Below are positions 19,006 to 26,107 of a DNA stretch of 64,000 nucleotides, piece by piece (the first letter of the stretch is position 1; every line of letters begins with the position of its first letter). The position numbers and the translations under genes are program-made. The notes below the pieces were generated by a model. The model made no database searches. It saw nothing but the letters and a program-made list of their open reading frames with translations, and had not been told where the DNA came from. The stretch is from HK1 sp965204915 (lineage in GTDB: Bacteria > Pseudomonadota > Gammaproteobacteria > HK1): the NCBI GenBank assembly GCA_965204915.1, contig OZ242023.1:5022001-5086000 (forward strand). Direction: 5' to 3'.

Positions 19006-20035
19006 TCCAACTCCCGCGTCGCTTCGCTCCGACCGGTGATCACTTTGACCGGATTCGCTGATCACTTTCCCACCGGAATCGGTGATCACTTTCACCGGAA
19101 TGCGCAACTCATGCAGTTGATGGGAGTAGTGTGCCTCGAATGCAGCCGGAGGCACATGGCCGAGGGGTCCGAACAGGCGCCGGTGGTTGTACCAGTGCAC
19201 CCATTCGAGGATGGCGAGCTCGACTGCCTCGCAGTGACGCCACGGGCCGCGCCGGTTCCCGCTTTCGCGGGAATGACGGATGAGTTCGGTCTTGTACAGC
19301 CCGATGATGGATTCGGCCAGGGTGTTGTCGTAGGAGTCGCCCACGCTGCCCACCGAGGGGGCGATGCCCGCCTGTGCGAGGCGCTCGGTGTAGCGCAACG
19401 AGAGGTACTGCACGCCCCGGTCGCTGTGATGGATGAATCCTTCACCGGGCGCACGGCGTTCATGCAGGGCCTGTTCGAGGGCATCGAGGGCCAGGTCCGT
19501 GTGCAGTGAGCTCGACACCCGCCAGCCCACGATGCGCCGCGCATAGGCGTCGATGACCAACGCCGTGTAGGCGAACCCTCGCCAAGTCGCCACGTAGGTC
19601 AGGTCCGACACCCACAGCGCATTCGGACGGCTGACCTGGAACTTCCGATTGACCCGGTCCTCCGGGCGCTCGCCCTGTACCCTCGCGCACGTGGTCTTCA
19701 TCCGACGACCCCGCACCGCCCCTTGCAGACCCATCCGGCCCATCCGCCGAGCCACCGTGCAACGCGCCACCCCCACCCCCTCGCGGCGAAGCTGACCCCA
19801 CACCTTGCGCACCCCGTACACCTCGAAAGTGCTCGTCGTACACCCGGCCAATCTCCCCGCTCAGCCATCCGTCACCACGCACCCGCACCGGTGCGCGCTC
19901 CAGCTCGCCTTCACGCGCCTTGTACGCATAGTACGTCGATGGGGCGACCGGCACTTGCGCACACAGCGGCCCGACCCCGTATCGACCCCGATGTTCGTCG
20001 ATGAACGACACCATCCTCTCGCGCCGCGGTCGAGC
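19000..20035 (-). pseudogene. IS3 orfB integrase, frameshifted and carrying a palindrome insertion
   Basis: The N-terminal part reads MVSFIDEHRGRYGVGPLCAQ and is lost after VYDEHF, because one extra base near 19824 shifts the frame. Coding resumes with FEVYGVRKVWGQLRREG. The rve core is otherwise recognisable: WVSDLTYVATWRGFAY (Asp), FIHHSDRGVQYLSLRY (Asp) and DNTLAESIIGLYKTEL (Glu). Right after this motif the protein contains HSRESGNR, encoded by a GGTTCCCGC-type palindrome at 19254-19278 that relatives lack at this point. The last 25 codons are read from IS21 terminal repeats. Confidence 0.8.
19254..19278. repeat. Palindromic repeat (TTCCCGC..GCGGGAA) inside IS3 orfB
   Basis: The arms TTCCCGC and GCGGGAA surround a short loop, followed by TGACG. 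The same repeat family occurs at 62991-63018 and 63053-63080. Here it adds about seven codons (SRESGNR) in frame to the transposase, immediately after the catalytic Glu region. Confidence 0.7.
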
Positions 20036-20366
20036 TCCGCCCGGGCAAATGGCGGTGTTGTTGTCTGCCGAAGGTAGACAAATACGCCGACGCCTTGCGC
20101 AGGATCTCGTTCGCCCGGCGCAGCTCGCGTACCTCGCGCTCCAACGCCTTCAGCCGCTCACGTTCATCGCTACGCAGTCCCGCACGCACCCCGCGGTCGC
20201 GCTCGGCCTGACGTACCCACTTGCGTAGCGTCTCCGCCGTGCACCCGAGCTTCGACGCCACCGAGGTGATCGCCGACCACTGCGAGTCATGTTCTCCCTG
20301 ATGCTCCAACACCAAGCGCACTGCCCGCTCCCGCACTTCCGCAGAGTATCTTGTCGGTGAATTCAT
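19911..20366 (-). pseudogene. IS3 orfA (helix-turn-helix), 3' end altered by a hairpin insertion
   Basis: Begins MNSPTRYSAEVRERAVRLVL, with the HTH SVASKLGCTAETLRKWVRQAE and leucine-zipper ALEREVRELRRANEILRKAS typical of IS3 OrfA. After KASAY the normal FA-x-AELDR ending is displaced by a segment of about 32 bp containing the hairpin at 20061-20081. The displaced AELDR sequence resumes in another frame. The annotated 151 codons therefore include about 45 foreign or out-of-frame ones. OrfA normally fuses to OrfB by programmed frameshifting; this copy probably cannot. Confidence 0.75.
20061..20081. repeat. Hairpin inserted at the orfA/orfB junction of the IS3 copy
   Basis: TTGTCT (20061-20066) and AGACAA (20076-20081) are inverted around nine bases. 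On the minus strand the insertion is bracketed by direct ATTTG pentamers, which looks like a small target duplication. It displaces the usual OrfA ending. Confidence 0.5.
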
Positions 20367-20686
20367 CTGCCCTGTCTTCCCGAAGACTCAACGAGTGTAG
20401 TCTCCGGGAAACCCGGGGCGGTTCACTCGTGGAAGTCGAGTTGTACTGTGTGCTTCGTCGCGGGCGCTGACTCCGGCGCAACAAGCCGTCCGATCAAGTG
20501 TTCGGACGCGCCGAACACTTGGGCGGTGTCCTGCGGGGGCAAGTCGAGGTCAAGGCCAACGGAAAGCTCGATGCCGGTGAGGTCTCCGCCAAAGGATGCG
20601 GTCAGTACCATGCGCGTGTAGGGCTCTGAGTTGCGCGTGGCGGAATGGACGGTGACGCTGCGGATGCCGGCATGGGGCGCAAAGAG

Positions 20687-21917
20687 CAGGGCAAGATCAC
20701 TAAAAATGTATTGACATCAACAAGTTTTGTGATCTAATGGCGTCTTCATCAAGGAGATGGAGATGGCAAGAAATGAACACGACAGCCCCTGCAAGTTTGA
20801 TCGAGCATTTCTCAAAGCTGGAGGATCCGCGAGTCGATAGAAACAAGAAGCATGAGTTGATTGATGTCATCGTCCTGTGCGTGTGTGCGGTGGTCAGTGG
20901 CGCGGAGGGATGGAGTGACATCGAAGAATTTGGGCGCACGAAGCTGGAGTGGCTTCGCCGCTATGTTCCGCTGGCCAATGGGGTCCCGGTGGACGACACG
21001 ATTGCACGAATCATCTCGGCGCTGTCGATGAGGGGTTTTCAGGACTGCTTCATGAGCTGGATGGAAGATGTCGTGAAGTTGAGTGATGGTGAGATTATTG
21101 CAGTGGACGGGAAGACGCAGAGGCGTTCCCACGACCGCAAGCGGGGTATGAAGGCGATGCATATGGTGAGTGCCTGGGCGTGTAGCAATGCAGTGGTGCT
21201 TGGGCAGGTGAAGACGCAGGAGAAGTCGAACGAGATCACGGCGGTGCCGGAGCTGCTGGATAAGCTGGAATTGTCGGGGTGTATCGTGACGCTGGATGCG
21301 ATGGGATGCCAACGAGCGATAGCGAAGCAGGTCAAGGAAGGGGGAGGGGATTACGTGTTGGCGGTGAAGGGGAACCAGAAGCAATTGAACAGGGAGGTTC
21401 GGAGGTATTTTGATGCGGCACGGGAGAGGGATTTCGAGTGTGAGGGGATTGAGAACGACGAGACGGCGGAGGATGGTCACGGACGGGTAGAGTCCAGGAG
21501 CTATTATTTGTCCACCGACCTGGGTGCGTTGTCTTGTGTGAAGAAGTGGAATGGGTTGAGAGCGGTCGGGATGGTGGAGTCGGAGCGCTGGAATGATGGG
21601 CGTGTGAGTATTGAGCAACGGTACTACATTACGTCGCTGGAAGATGTGGAGACATTTGGGCGAGCGGTGCGTTCACACTGGGGAATCGAGAATGAGCTGC
21701 ACTGGAGATTGGATGTGACGTTTCGGGAAGACGAGAGTCGGATTCGTCGGGGTAATGCACCGCACAATATGGGAGTGATTCGGCATGTGGCGGTCAATCT
21801 TCTGAAGCGTGAGTCGGCGAAGATCAGCGTCAGGAAGAAGCGTATCCGGGCGGCATTGAACGATGGCTTCCGAGATAAGGTATTGATGGGACAGTGATTT
21901 TATATGCGGTTGCCCTG
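20687..21917 (+). mobile_element. ISAs1-family insertion sequence with 10-bp target duplication
   Basis: The element starts CAGGGCAAGATCAC at 20687 and ends with the inverted TTGCCCTG at 21917. It is flanked by perfect GCGCAAAGAG duplications at 20677-20686 and 21918-21927. The clean duplication and intact transposase indicate a recent, possibly still active insertion. It is visibly less GC-rich than the surrounding sequence. Confidence 0.9.
20773..21897 (+). CDS. ISAs1-family transposase
   Basis: 374 residues from MNTTAPASLIEHFSKLEDPR; the frame extends 12 codons further upstream. It has the DDE_Tnp_ISAs1 layout: IIAVDGKTQRRSHDRKRG (first Asp), IVTLDAMGCQRAIAKQVKEG (second Asp) and VRSHWGIENELHWRLDVTF (Glu). 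The N-terminal DPRVDRNKKHELIDVIVL block is the conserved entry domain. No lesion is seen. The gene fills the element. Confidence 0.93.
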   Translation: MNTTAPASLIEHFSKLEDPRVDRNKKHELIDVIVLCVCAVVSGAEGWSDIEEFGRTKLEWLRRYVPLANGVPVDDTIARIISALSMRGFQDCFMSWMEDVVKLSDGEIIAVDGKTQRRSHDRKRGMKAMHMVSAWACSNAVVLGQVKTQEKSNEITAVPELLDKLELSGCIVTLDAMGCQRAIAKQVKEGGGDYVLAVKGNQKQLNREVRRYFDAARERDFECEGIENDETAEDGHGRVESRSYYLSTDLGALSCVKKWNGLRAVGMVESERWNDGRVSIEQRYYITSLEDVETFGRAVRSHWGIENELHWRLDVTFREDESRIRRGNAPHNMGVIRHVAVNLLKRESAKISVRKKRIRAALNDGFRDKVLMGQ

Positions 21918-22172
21918 GCGCAAAGAGCCATTCCAGTACGCGCCGGACGGGCATTCCGGGCGGGGGGCGTCCGCCAAGGTCGGAAGGCGAAGCTGTCACC
22001 TTCGCCAAGTGCTGCGGCGAGAAACCGCTTGTCCTGAGTGTCCATCGGGCGCTCCTGGTGCGTTCGATGCCTGTGATTATACCGCGTGGCGGCGTTGTGT
22101 CCGGCGCGCGTCGCGGGTAGTGTCGGGCGTCCTGCCGAATCGGCGGCAGGGCCATCAACGGGAGCGAAGCCG

Positions 22173-22523
22173 ATGAAGACGGCGAAACGGATACTGGCGG
22201 CGGTGGCCGGCGCGTGGCTGATGGCGGCAAGCGGAGCGTATGGACAGCCAACAGCACAAACAAGTTCTGACTTGGCAAAGAAGACGCGGCAATCGCCTGC
22301 CGTAGTCGAAGACCTACAGAGACGGAGTCCCGGCTGGCCCACGGATGCGCACGAAGCCATCCTTCTGACCTATGGTATAGATCGACTAAGCAGATCGGAA
22401 GCGCTTGCCTGCAACCGCCATATTGCCGTCATTGCGGCGAACGCGGCAACGAGGATCACCCGGCAAGATATTGCAAAGGACTGCCCGACGATGAGCCAAG
22501 TACTCACAGACTCCGGGCTCTGA
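22173..22523 (+). CDS. Small secreted hypothetical protein
   Basis: 116 residues from the ATG at 22173, with GGGAG upstream. The N-terminus MKTAKRILAAVAGAWLMAAS then GAYGQ is a classic Sec signal peptide with likely cleavage after GAYG or AYGQ. The mature part (about 90 residues) is polar, with two Cys (around CNRHI and DCPTM) that could form a disulfide in the periplasm. No family was recognised. It is divergent from the disrupted gene ending at 22045 and is followed by a hairpin at 22562-22601. Confidence 0.6.
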   Translation: MKTAKRILAAVAGAWLMAASGAYGQPTAQTSSDLAKKTRQSPAVVEDLQRRSPGWPTDAHEAILLTYGIDRLSRSEALACNRHIAVIAANAATRITRQDIAKDCPTMSQVLTDSGL

Positions 22524-22561
22524 GACAACTTGCGTGCGAGGGTTCGGTGAGATAAAGCTGA

Positions 22562-22601
22562 CCTTGCCCAACTCGGCGGGGCCGCCGTGATTTGGGCAAG
22601 G
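22562..22601 (+). terminator. Hairpin after the small secreted protein gene
   Basis: CCTTGCCCAA (22562-22571) pairs with TTGGGCAAGG (22592-22601), and an inner GGCGG/CCGCC pair strengthens the stem. It lies 39 bp after the stop. There is no strong T-run, so termination would be weak or Rho-assisted. Confidence 0.45.
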
Positions 22602-22644
22602 AGACTACTATTCAATGAGTTGTTTGCAGTTTTCCTGTAGAAAT

Positions 22645-22661
22645 GAATCCCGAAACTTGAG
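22645..22661. repeat. Solo copy of the GAATCCCGAAACTTGAG element end
   Basis: This 17-bp sequence is identical to the outer arms of the nested element at 62955-63107. Here only one copy is found, in the 324-bp gap 22524-22847, which otherwise shows only the hairpin at 22562-22601. It may be a relic of the same element family. Confidence 0.55.
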
Positions 22662-22847
22662 TTTCTCCTCAGCGCTCATCCTGTTCTCCCTCCAGTCCAC
22701 GGATCATCCCGGTTCACCGAAGATCATCCTCTGCGTGGAGATATTTCTCTCCGTCGCGTTGACGTACCCTTGGCCGGTTTCCCCTCGAATTTCACCCGTG
22801 CCGGTACGAGTTCATTCCCTGGAACGGGCACAAGCATTTGCTCCTGT

Positions 22848-25604
22848 TCACATCCCTTCCCCCACCGCCTCCACCCTCGCCGCGCAGTACTTGAACTCCG
22901 GGATCTTCCCCAGCGGGTCCAGGGCCGGGTTGGTCAGCGCGTTCGCCGCCGCCTCCGCGTAGCAGAACGGCACGAACACCATCCCCGCCGGCACCGCGCC
23001 GTCCGAGCGCGCCTTCAGCTCGATTGCGCCCCGCCGCGTCTCCACCCGCACCGCGTCCCCCGCCTCGATGCCGAGCTTGCTCAGGTCCAGCGGCGACAGG
23101 CTCGCCACCGCCTCCGGCTCCAACGCATCCAGGACCGCCGCCCGGCGGGTGATCGCCCCGGTGTGCCAGTGTTCGAGCTGCCGCCCGGTGGTCAGCACCA
23201 TCGGGTACTCGGCGTCCGGCTCCTCCGCCGGGGGGACGATCGAGGCCGGCACGAGCTGCGAGCGCCCGTCCGGGGTCGGGAACCCCTCCCCGAACACGAT
23301 GTCCATCCCCGGCCGGTCCGGGGCGGGACAGGGGTAGGTCACCGCGCTCTCGGCGCGCAGCCGCTCCCAGGTGATGTTGTCCAGCGACGGCATCACCGCC
23401 TTCATCTCCTCGAACACGTCGGCCGGACCGCCATAGCGCCAGTCCAGACCGATGCGCCGCGCGAGCTCCTGGATGATCCACCAGTCCTGGCGCGCATCCC
23501 CCGGCAGGCTGAGCGCCGCCCGTCCCATCTGCACCTGGCGGTTCGTGTTGGTCACCGTCCCGTCCTTCTCCGGCCATGCCGAGGCCGGCAGCACCACGTC
23601 GGCGTGGAACGCGGTCTCGGTCAGGAAGAGGTCCTGCACCACCAGATGCTCCAGCTTCGCCAGCCCCGCCCGCGCGTGCTCCGCCTCCGGGTCCGACATC
23701 GCGGGGTTCTCCCCCATGACGTACATCCCCTTGATCTTTCCTGCGTGCACCGCGTCCATGATCTCCACCACCGTCAGGCCCTTCTGCGCATCCAGCGCCC
23801 GGCCCCACAGATCCTCGAAGCGCGCCCGGACCTCCCCCGCCTCCACCGACTGGTAGTCGGGGTAGACCATCGGGATGAGCCCCGCATCCGACGCCCCCTG
23901 CACGTTGTTCTGCCCGCGCAACGGGTGCAGCCCGGTGCCGGGGCGCCCCACGTGCCCGGTGACCATCGACAGCGCAATCAGGCAGCGCGCGTTGTCCGTC
24001 CCGTGGGTGTGCTGCGAGATCCCCATCCCCCAGAAGATGATCCCCCGCTCCGCCCGCGCGTAGGTGCGCGCGACCTCGCGCAGCATCTGCGCCTCGATGC
24101 CGCAGACCGGCGCCATCTCCTCGGGGGTGAAGTCGAGGATGTGACGCGAGAACGCCTCGAACCCCGAGACGTGGGCGTCGATGTACTGCCGGTCGTACAG
24201 CCCCTCGGTGACGATGACGTTGAGCAGGGCGTTGAGCAGGGCCACGTCGGTGCCGGGGTTGAACTGGAGCATGTGGGTGGCGTGGCGCTTCAGCGCCTGG
24301 CCCCGCGGATCCATCACGATGAGGGTGGAGCGCTTCGCCGCCTGCTTGAAGAAGGTGGCGGCGACGGGGTGGTTCTCGGTGGGGTTGGCGCCGATGACGA
24401 TGATGACGTCGGAGTCCTCGCAGGCGGTGAACGGGGCGGTGACCGCGCCCGAGCCGATGCCTTCGAGCAGCGCGGCCACCGAGGAGGCATGGCACAGGCG
24501 CGTGCAGTGGTCCACGTTGTTGGTGCCGAAGCCCTGGCGCACCAGCTTCTGCACGAGGTACGCCTCCTCGTTCGAGCCCTTGGCGGAGCCGAAGCCGGCC
24601 AGCGCCGCGCCGCCGTCGCGGTCGCGGATGGCGGCGAGCCCGCCCGCGGCGCGGTCCAGCGCCTCCTCCCAGCTCGCGGTGCGGAAATGGGTGAAGGGGT
24701 CGGCCGGATCCACTTCGCAGTCCGCCGACTTCGGGGCGTCGTCGCGCCGGACGAGGGGGGTGGTGAGGCGATGCGGATGGGCCACGTAGTCGAAGCCGAA
24801 GCGCCCCTTCACGCACAGCCGCTTGTGGTTGGCGGGACCGTCGCGGCCCTGCACCGCGACGATGGCGTTGTCCTCGATCCGGTAGTCGATCTGGCAGCCG
24901 ACGCCGCAGTAGGGGCAGACGCTGGCCACCTCGTCGAGGGCGAGGCGGCGGTCCACGCCGGCCTCGTCCACGAGCGCCGCCTCCATCAGCGCCCCGGTGG
25001 GGCAGGCCTGCACGCACTCCCCGCAGGCGACGCAGGTGCTCGCGCCCATCGCGTCGTCGAAGTCGAACACGATCTTCGAGCCGACGCCGCGGTAGGCCAT
25101 GCCGATGACGTCGTTGACCTGCACCTCGCGGCACGCCCGCACGCAGAGGTTGCAGTGGATGCAGGCGTCCAGGTTGACCCGCATCGCGGGATGGCTGGGG
25201 TCGGGCGCGGGCGCGGAACGGACCGGAAAGCGGCTCGCGGTGACGTCCAGGCGTTCGGCCCATTGCCACAGCTTCGAGTCGTACTCATGCGCGGCATCGC
25301 GCGGCGGCTGGTCGGCGACCAGCAGCTCCATCACCATGCGGCGCGAGGCCGCCGCGCGCTCGGTCGCGGTATGCACGACCAGCCCCGGACTCGCCCGGCG
25401 CTGGCAGGAGGCGGCGAGCACCCGCTCCCCTTCGACCTCCACCATGCACGCGCGGCAGTTGCCGTCCGCCCGGTAGCCGGGCTCGGGCGCGTAGCAGAGG
25501 TGGGGGATGTCGGCGCCGAGACGTTGCGCCACCTGCCAGATCGTCTCGCCCTCGTGCGCCTCGACCTCGCTGCCGTCGAGGGTGAATCGAATCGCTTCGC
25601 TCAT
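22848..25604 (-). CDS. Formate dehydrogenase alpha subunit (Mo/W-bis-MGD, Cys type)
   Basis: 918 residues from MSEAIRFTLDGSEVEAHEGE, with GAGG about 6 bp upstream; in-frame starts further up are less likely. Domain order: a plant-type [2Fe-2S] ferredoxin (CYAPEPGYRADGNCRACMVE), a NuoG-like His/Cys cluster region, two ferredoxin [4Fe-4S] motifs (CIHCNLCVRACREVQ and CVACGECVQACP), the molybdopterin-domain cluster (VCPYCGVGCQI), and the catalytic domain with NVDHCTRLCHASSVAAL. There the active-site ligand is Cys rather than selenocysteine. This is the layout of soluble NAD-linked formate dehydrogenases such as FdsA/FdhA. It oxidises formate to CO2 and passes electrons through the clusters to partner diaphorase subunits. 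None of fdsB, fdsG, fdsC or fdsD is adjacent: an IS3 relic begins 60 bp upstream, so the operon looks decapitated. Confidence 0.9.
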   Translation of the reverse strand: MSEAIRFTLDGSEVEAHEGETIWQVAQRLGADIPHLCYAPEPGYRADGNCRACMVEVEGERVLAASCQRRASPGLVVHTATERAAASRRMVMELLVADQPPRDAAHEYDSKLWQWAERLDVTASRFPVRSAPAPDPSHPAMRVNLDACIHCNLCVRACREVQVNDVIGMAYRGVGSKIVFDFDDAMGASTCVACGECVQACPTGALMEAALVDEAGVDRRLALDEVASVCPYCGVGCQIDYRIEDNAIVAVQGRDGPANHKRLCVKGRFGFDYVAHPHRLTTPLVRRDDAPKSADCEVDPADPFTHFRTASWEEALDRAAGGLAAIRDRDGGAALAGFGSAKGSNEEAYLVQKLVRQGFGTNNVDHCTRLCHASSVAALLEGIGSGAVTAPFTACEDSDVIIVIGANPTENHPVAATFFKQAAKRSTLIVMDPRGQALKRHATHMLQFNPGTDVALLNALLNVIVTEGLYDRQYIDAHVSGFEAFSRHILDFTPEEMAPVCGIEAQMLREVARTYARAERGIIFWGMGISQHTHGTDNARCLIALSMVTGHVGRPGTGLHPLRGQNNVQGASDAGLIPMVYPDYQSVEAGEVRARFEDLWGRALDAQKGLTVVEIMDAVHAGKIKGMYVMGENPAMSDPEAEHARAGLAKLEHLVVQDLFLTETAFHADVVLPASAWPEKDGTVTNTNRQVQMGRAALSLPGDARQDWWIIQELARRIGLDWRYGGPADVFEEMKAVMPSLDNITWERLRAESAVTYPCPAPDRPGMDIVFGEGFPTPDGRSQLVPASIVPPAEEPDAEYPMVLTTGRQLEHWHTGAITRRAAVLDALEPEAVASLSPLDLSKLGIEAGDAVRVETRRGAIELKARSDGAVPAGMVFVPFCYAEAAANALTNPALDPLGKIPEFKYCAARVEAVGEGM

Positions 25605-25664
25605 CTCGAAACCTCGAGTCATGTCCGTTGCCGCGCCCGGTCCCGTGTTCGTGTGCGCGGATCG

Positions 25665-25914
25665 GAAGTGGGCCCCGATAACTGGACAGTGCGACAAGTG
25701 TACTCTGCCCCCGTTGGTTCTCCTGCCTCACGCTGCCTTGGGCCATAAGCCGCTGCCGCATACACCTCGCCGGGTGTCCGGCGCCCCAGGCCCTGATGGC
25801 GACGCTCGGCATTGTAGAACCGGAAGGAGCGGCCCAGTCCCGCGCGAGCCGCGGCCACGCCCTCGCAGGCGTGAAGATACACCTCCTCGTACTTCACACT
25901 CCTCCACAGCCGTT
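25665..25914 (-). pseudogene. 3' relic of an IS3-family (IS407-like) orfB with the element end
   Basis: The minus strand reads ERLWRSVKYEEVYLHACEGV, then RFYNAERRHQGLGRRTPGEV, the conserved C-terminus of IS3-group OrfB. It ends near a GTCCAGTTATCGGGG-type terminal repeat at about 25665-25700. The integrase core is missing. The relic lies between fdh and a malic-enzyme-like scrap and may have removed genes upstream of fdh. Its end now forms the fdh promoter region. Confidence 0.8.
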
Positions 25915-25921
25915 CTCGGCC

Positions 25922-26030
25922 CACATCCTGCCGAGCGGCACGTTCTTCATCTGCGACACCCACGTGACCCCCGAGCCCGGAGCCGAGGAGATCGTGGAGA
26001 TGGCCCTGCTCGCCTGCGCCGAGATCAGAG
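25922..26030 (+). pseudogene. Fragment resembling the phosphotransacetylase-like domain of malic enzyme
   Basis: Plus-strand codons read HILPSGTFFICDTHVTPEPG followed by AEEIVEMALLACAEIR. This resembles the conserved DTHVN-P-AE-(L/I)-E stretch of the PTA-like domain of multidomain malic enzymes and phosphate acetyltransferases. About 36 codons survive between the IS3 relic and the hairpin at 26045. It is a guess from a short match. Confidence 0.4.
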
Positions 26031-26044
26031 GTGGACCGGACAAG

Positions 26045-26077
26045 ATGCCCGCGGCCTCCGACGGAGGCCGCGGGCAT
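26045..26077 (-). terminator. 15-bp perfect hairpin at the end of aioBA
   Basis: Arms 26045-26059 and 26063-26077 are exact inverted complements with a 3-nt loop, starting 31 bp after the aioA stop. The stem is very GC-rich (GCGGCCTCC core) and lacks a clear U-tract. It is well placed to end aioBA transcription and shows that no cytochrome c gene follows aioA. Confidence 0.7.
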
Positions 26078-26107
26078 GAAGAACGGAGCGCCGGTTCGAC
26101 CCGAACG

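Larger units (their letters stand above)
16503..19103 (+). mobile_element. IS21-family insertion sequence with multiple terminal repeats
   Basis: The left end holds four 23-bp direct repeats (about 16514-16605), each beginning AAAGTGATCA and ending CCGG. The right end (about 19032-19103) holds three inverted copies of the same unit. This is the multiple terminal repeat design of IS21, where the transposase binds. Between them lie istA and istB on the plus strand. The element landed between an IS1634-type gene and the end of an IS3 copy. Both genes carry lesions, so the element is probably immobile. Confidence 0.85.
19104..20427 (-). mobile_element. IS3-family element, left end cut by IS21, gene pair degenerate
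   Basis: The outer inverted repeat on the upstream side lies at about 20396-20427, reading TGAACCGCCCCGGGTTTCCC on the minus strand, the common IS3-type end. The opposite end is missing because the IS21 copy begins at about 19103, just past the orfB 3' end. orfA and orfB are on the minus strand with a frameshift and two short palindromic insertions. Its terminal TGA also serves as the stop of the disrupted gene next to it. Confidence 0.8.
20423..22045 (-). pseudogene. Unidentified gene interrupted by ISAs1 and truncated by IS3
   Basis: Removing the ISAs1 copy and one target duplication joins ...VLEWLFA to PHAGIRSVTVHSATRNSEPY, giving a continuous reading to LDFHE at 20425. The stop codon there is the first triplet of the IS3 inverted repeat, so the true C-terminus is gone. 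On the 5' side a plausible start, MDTQDKRFLAAALGEGDSFA at 22045 with AGGAG upstream, is in a different frame from VLEWLFA. A further frameshift in the GC-run near 21960-21975 is therefore likely. I do not recognise the family; the C-terminal part is beta-rich and acidic. Confidence 0.6.
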
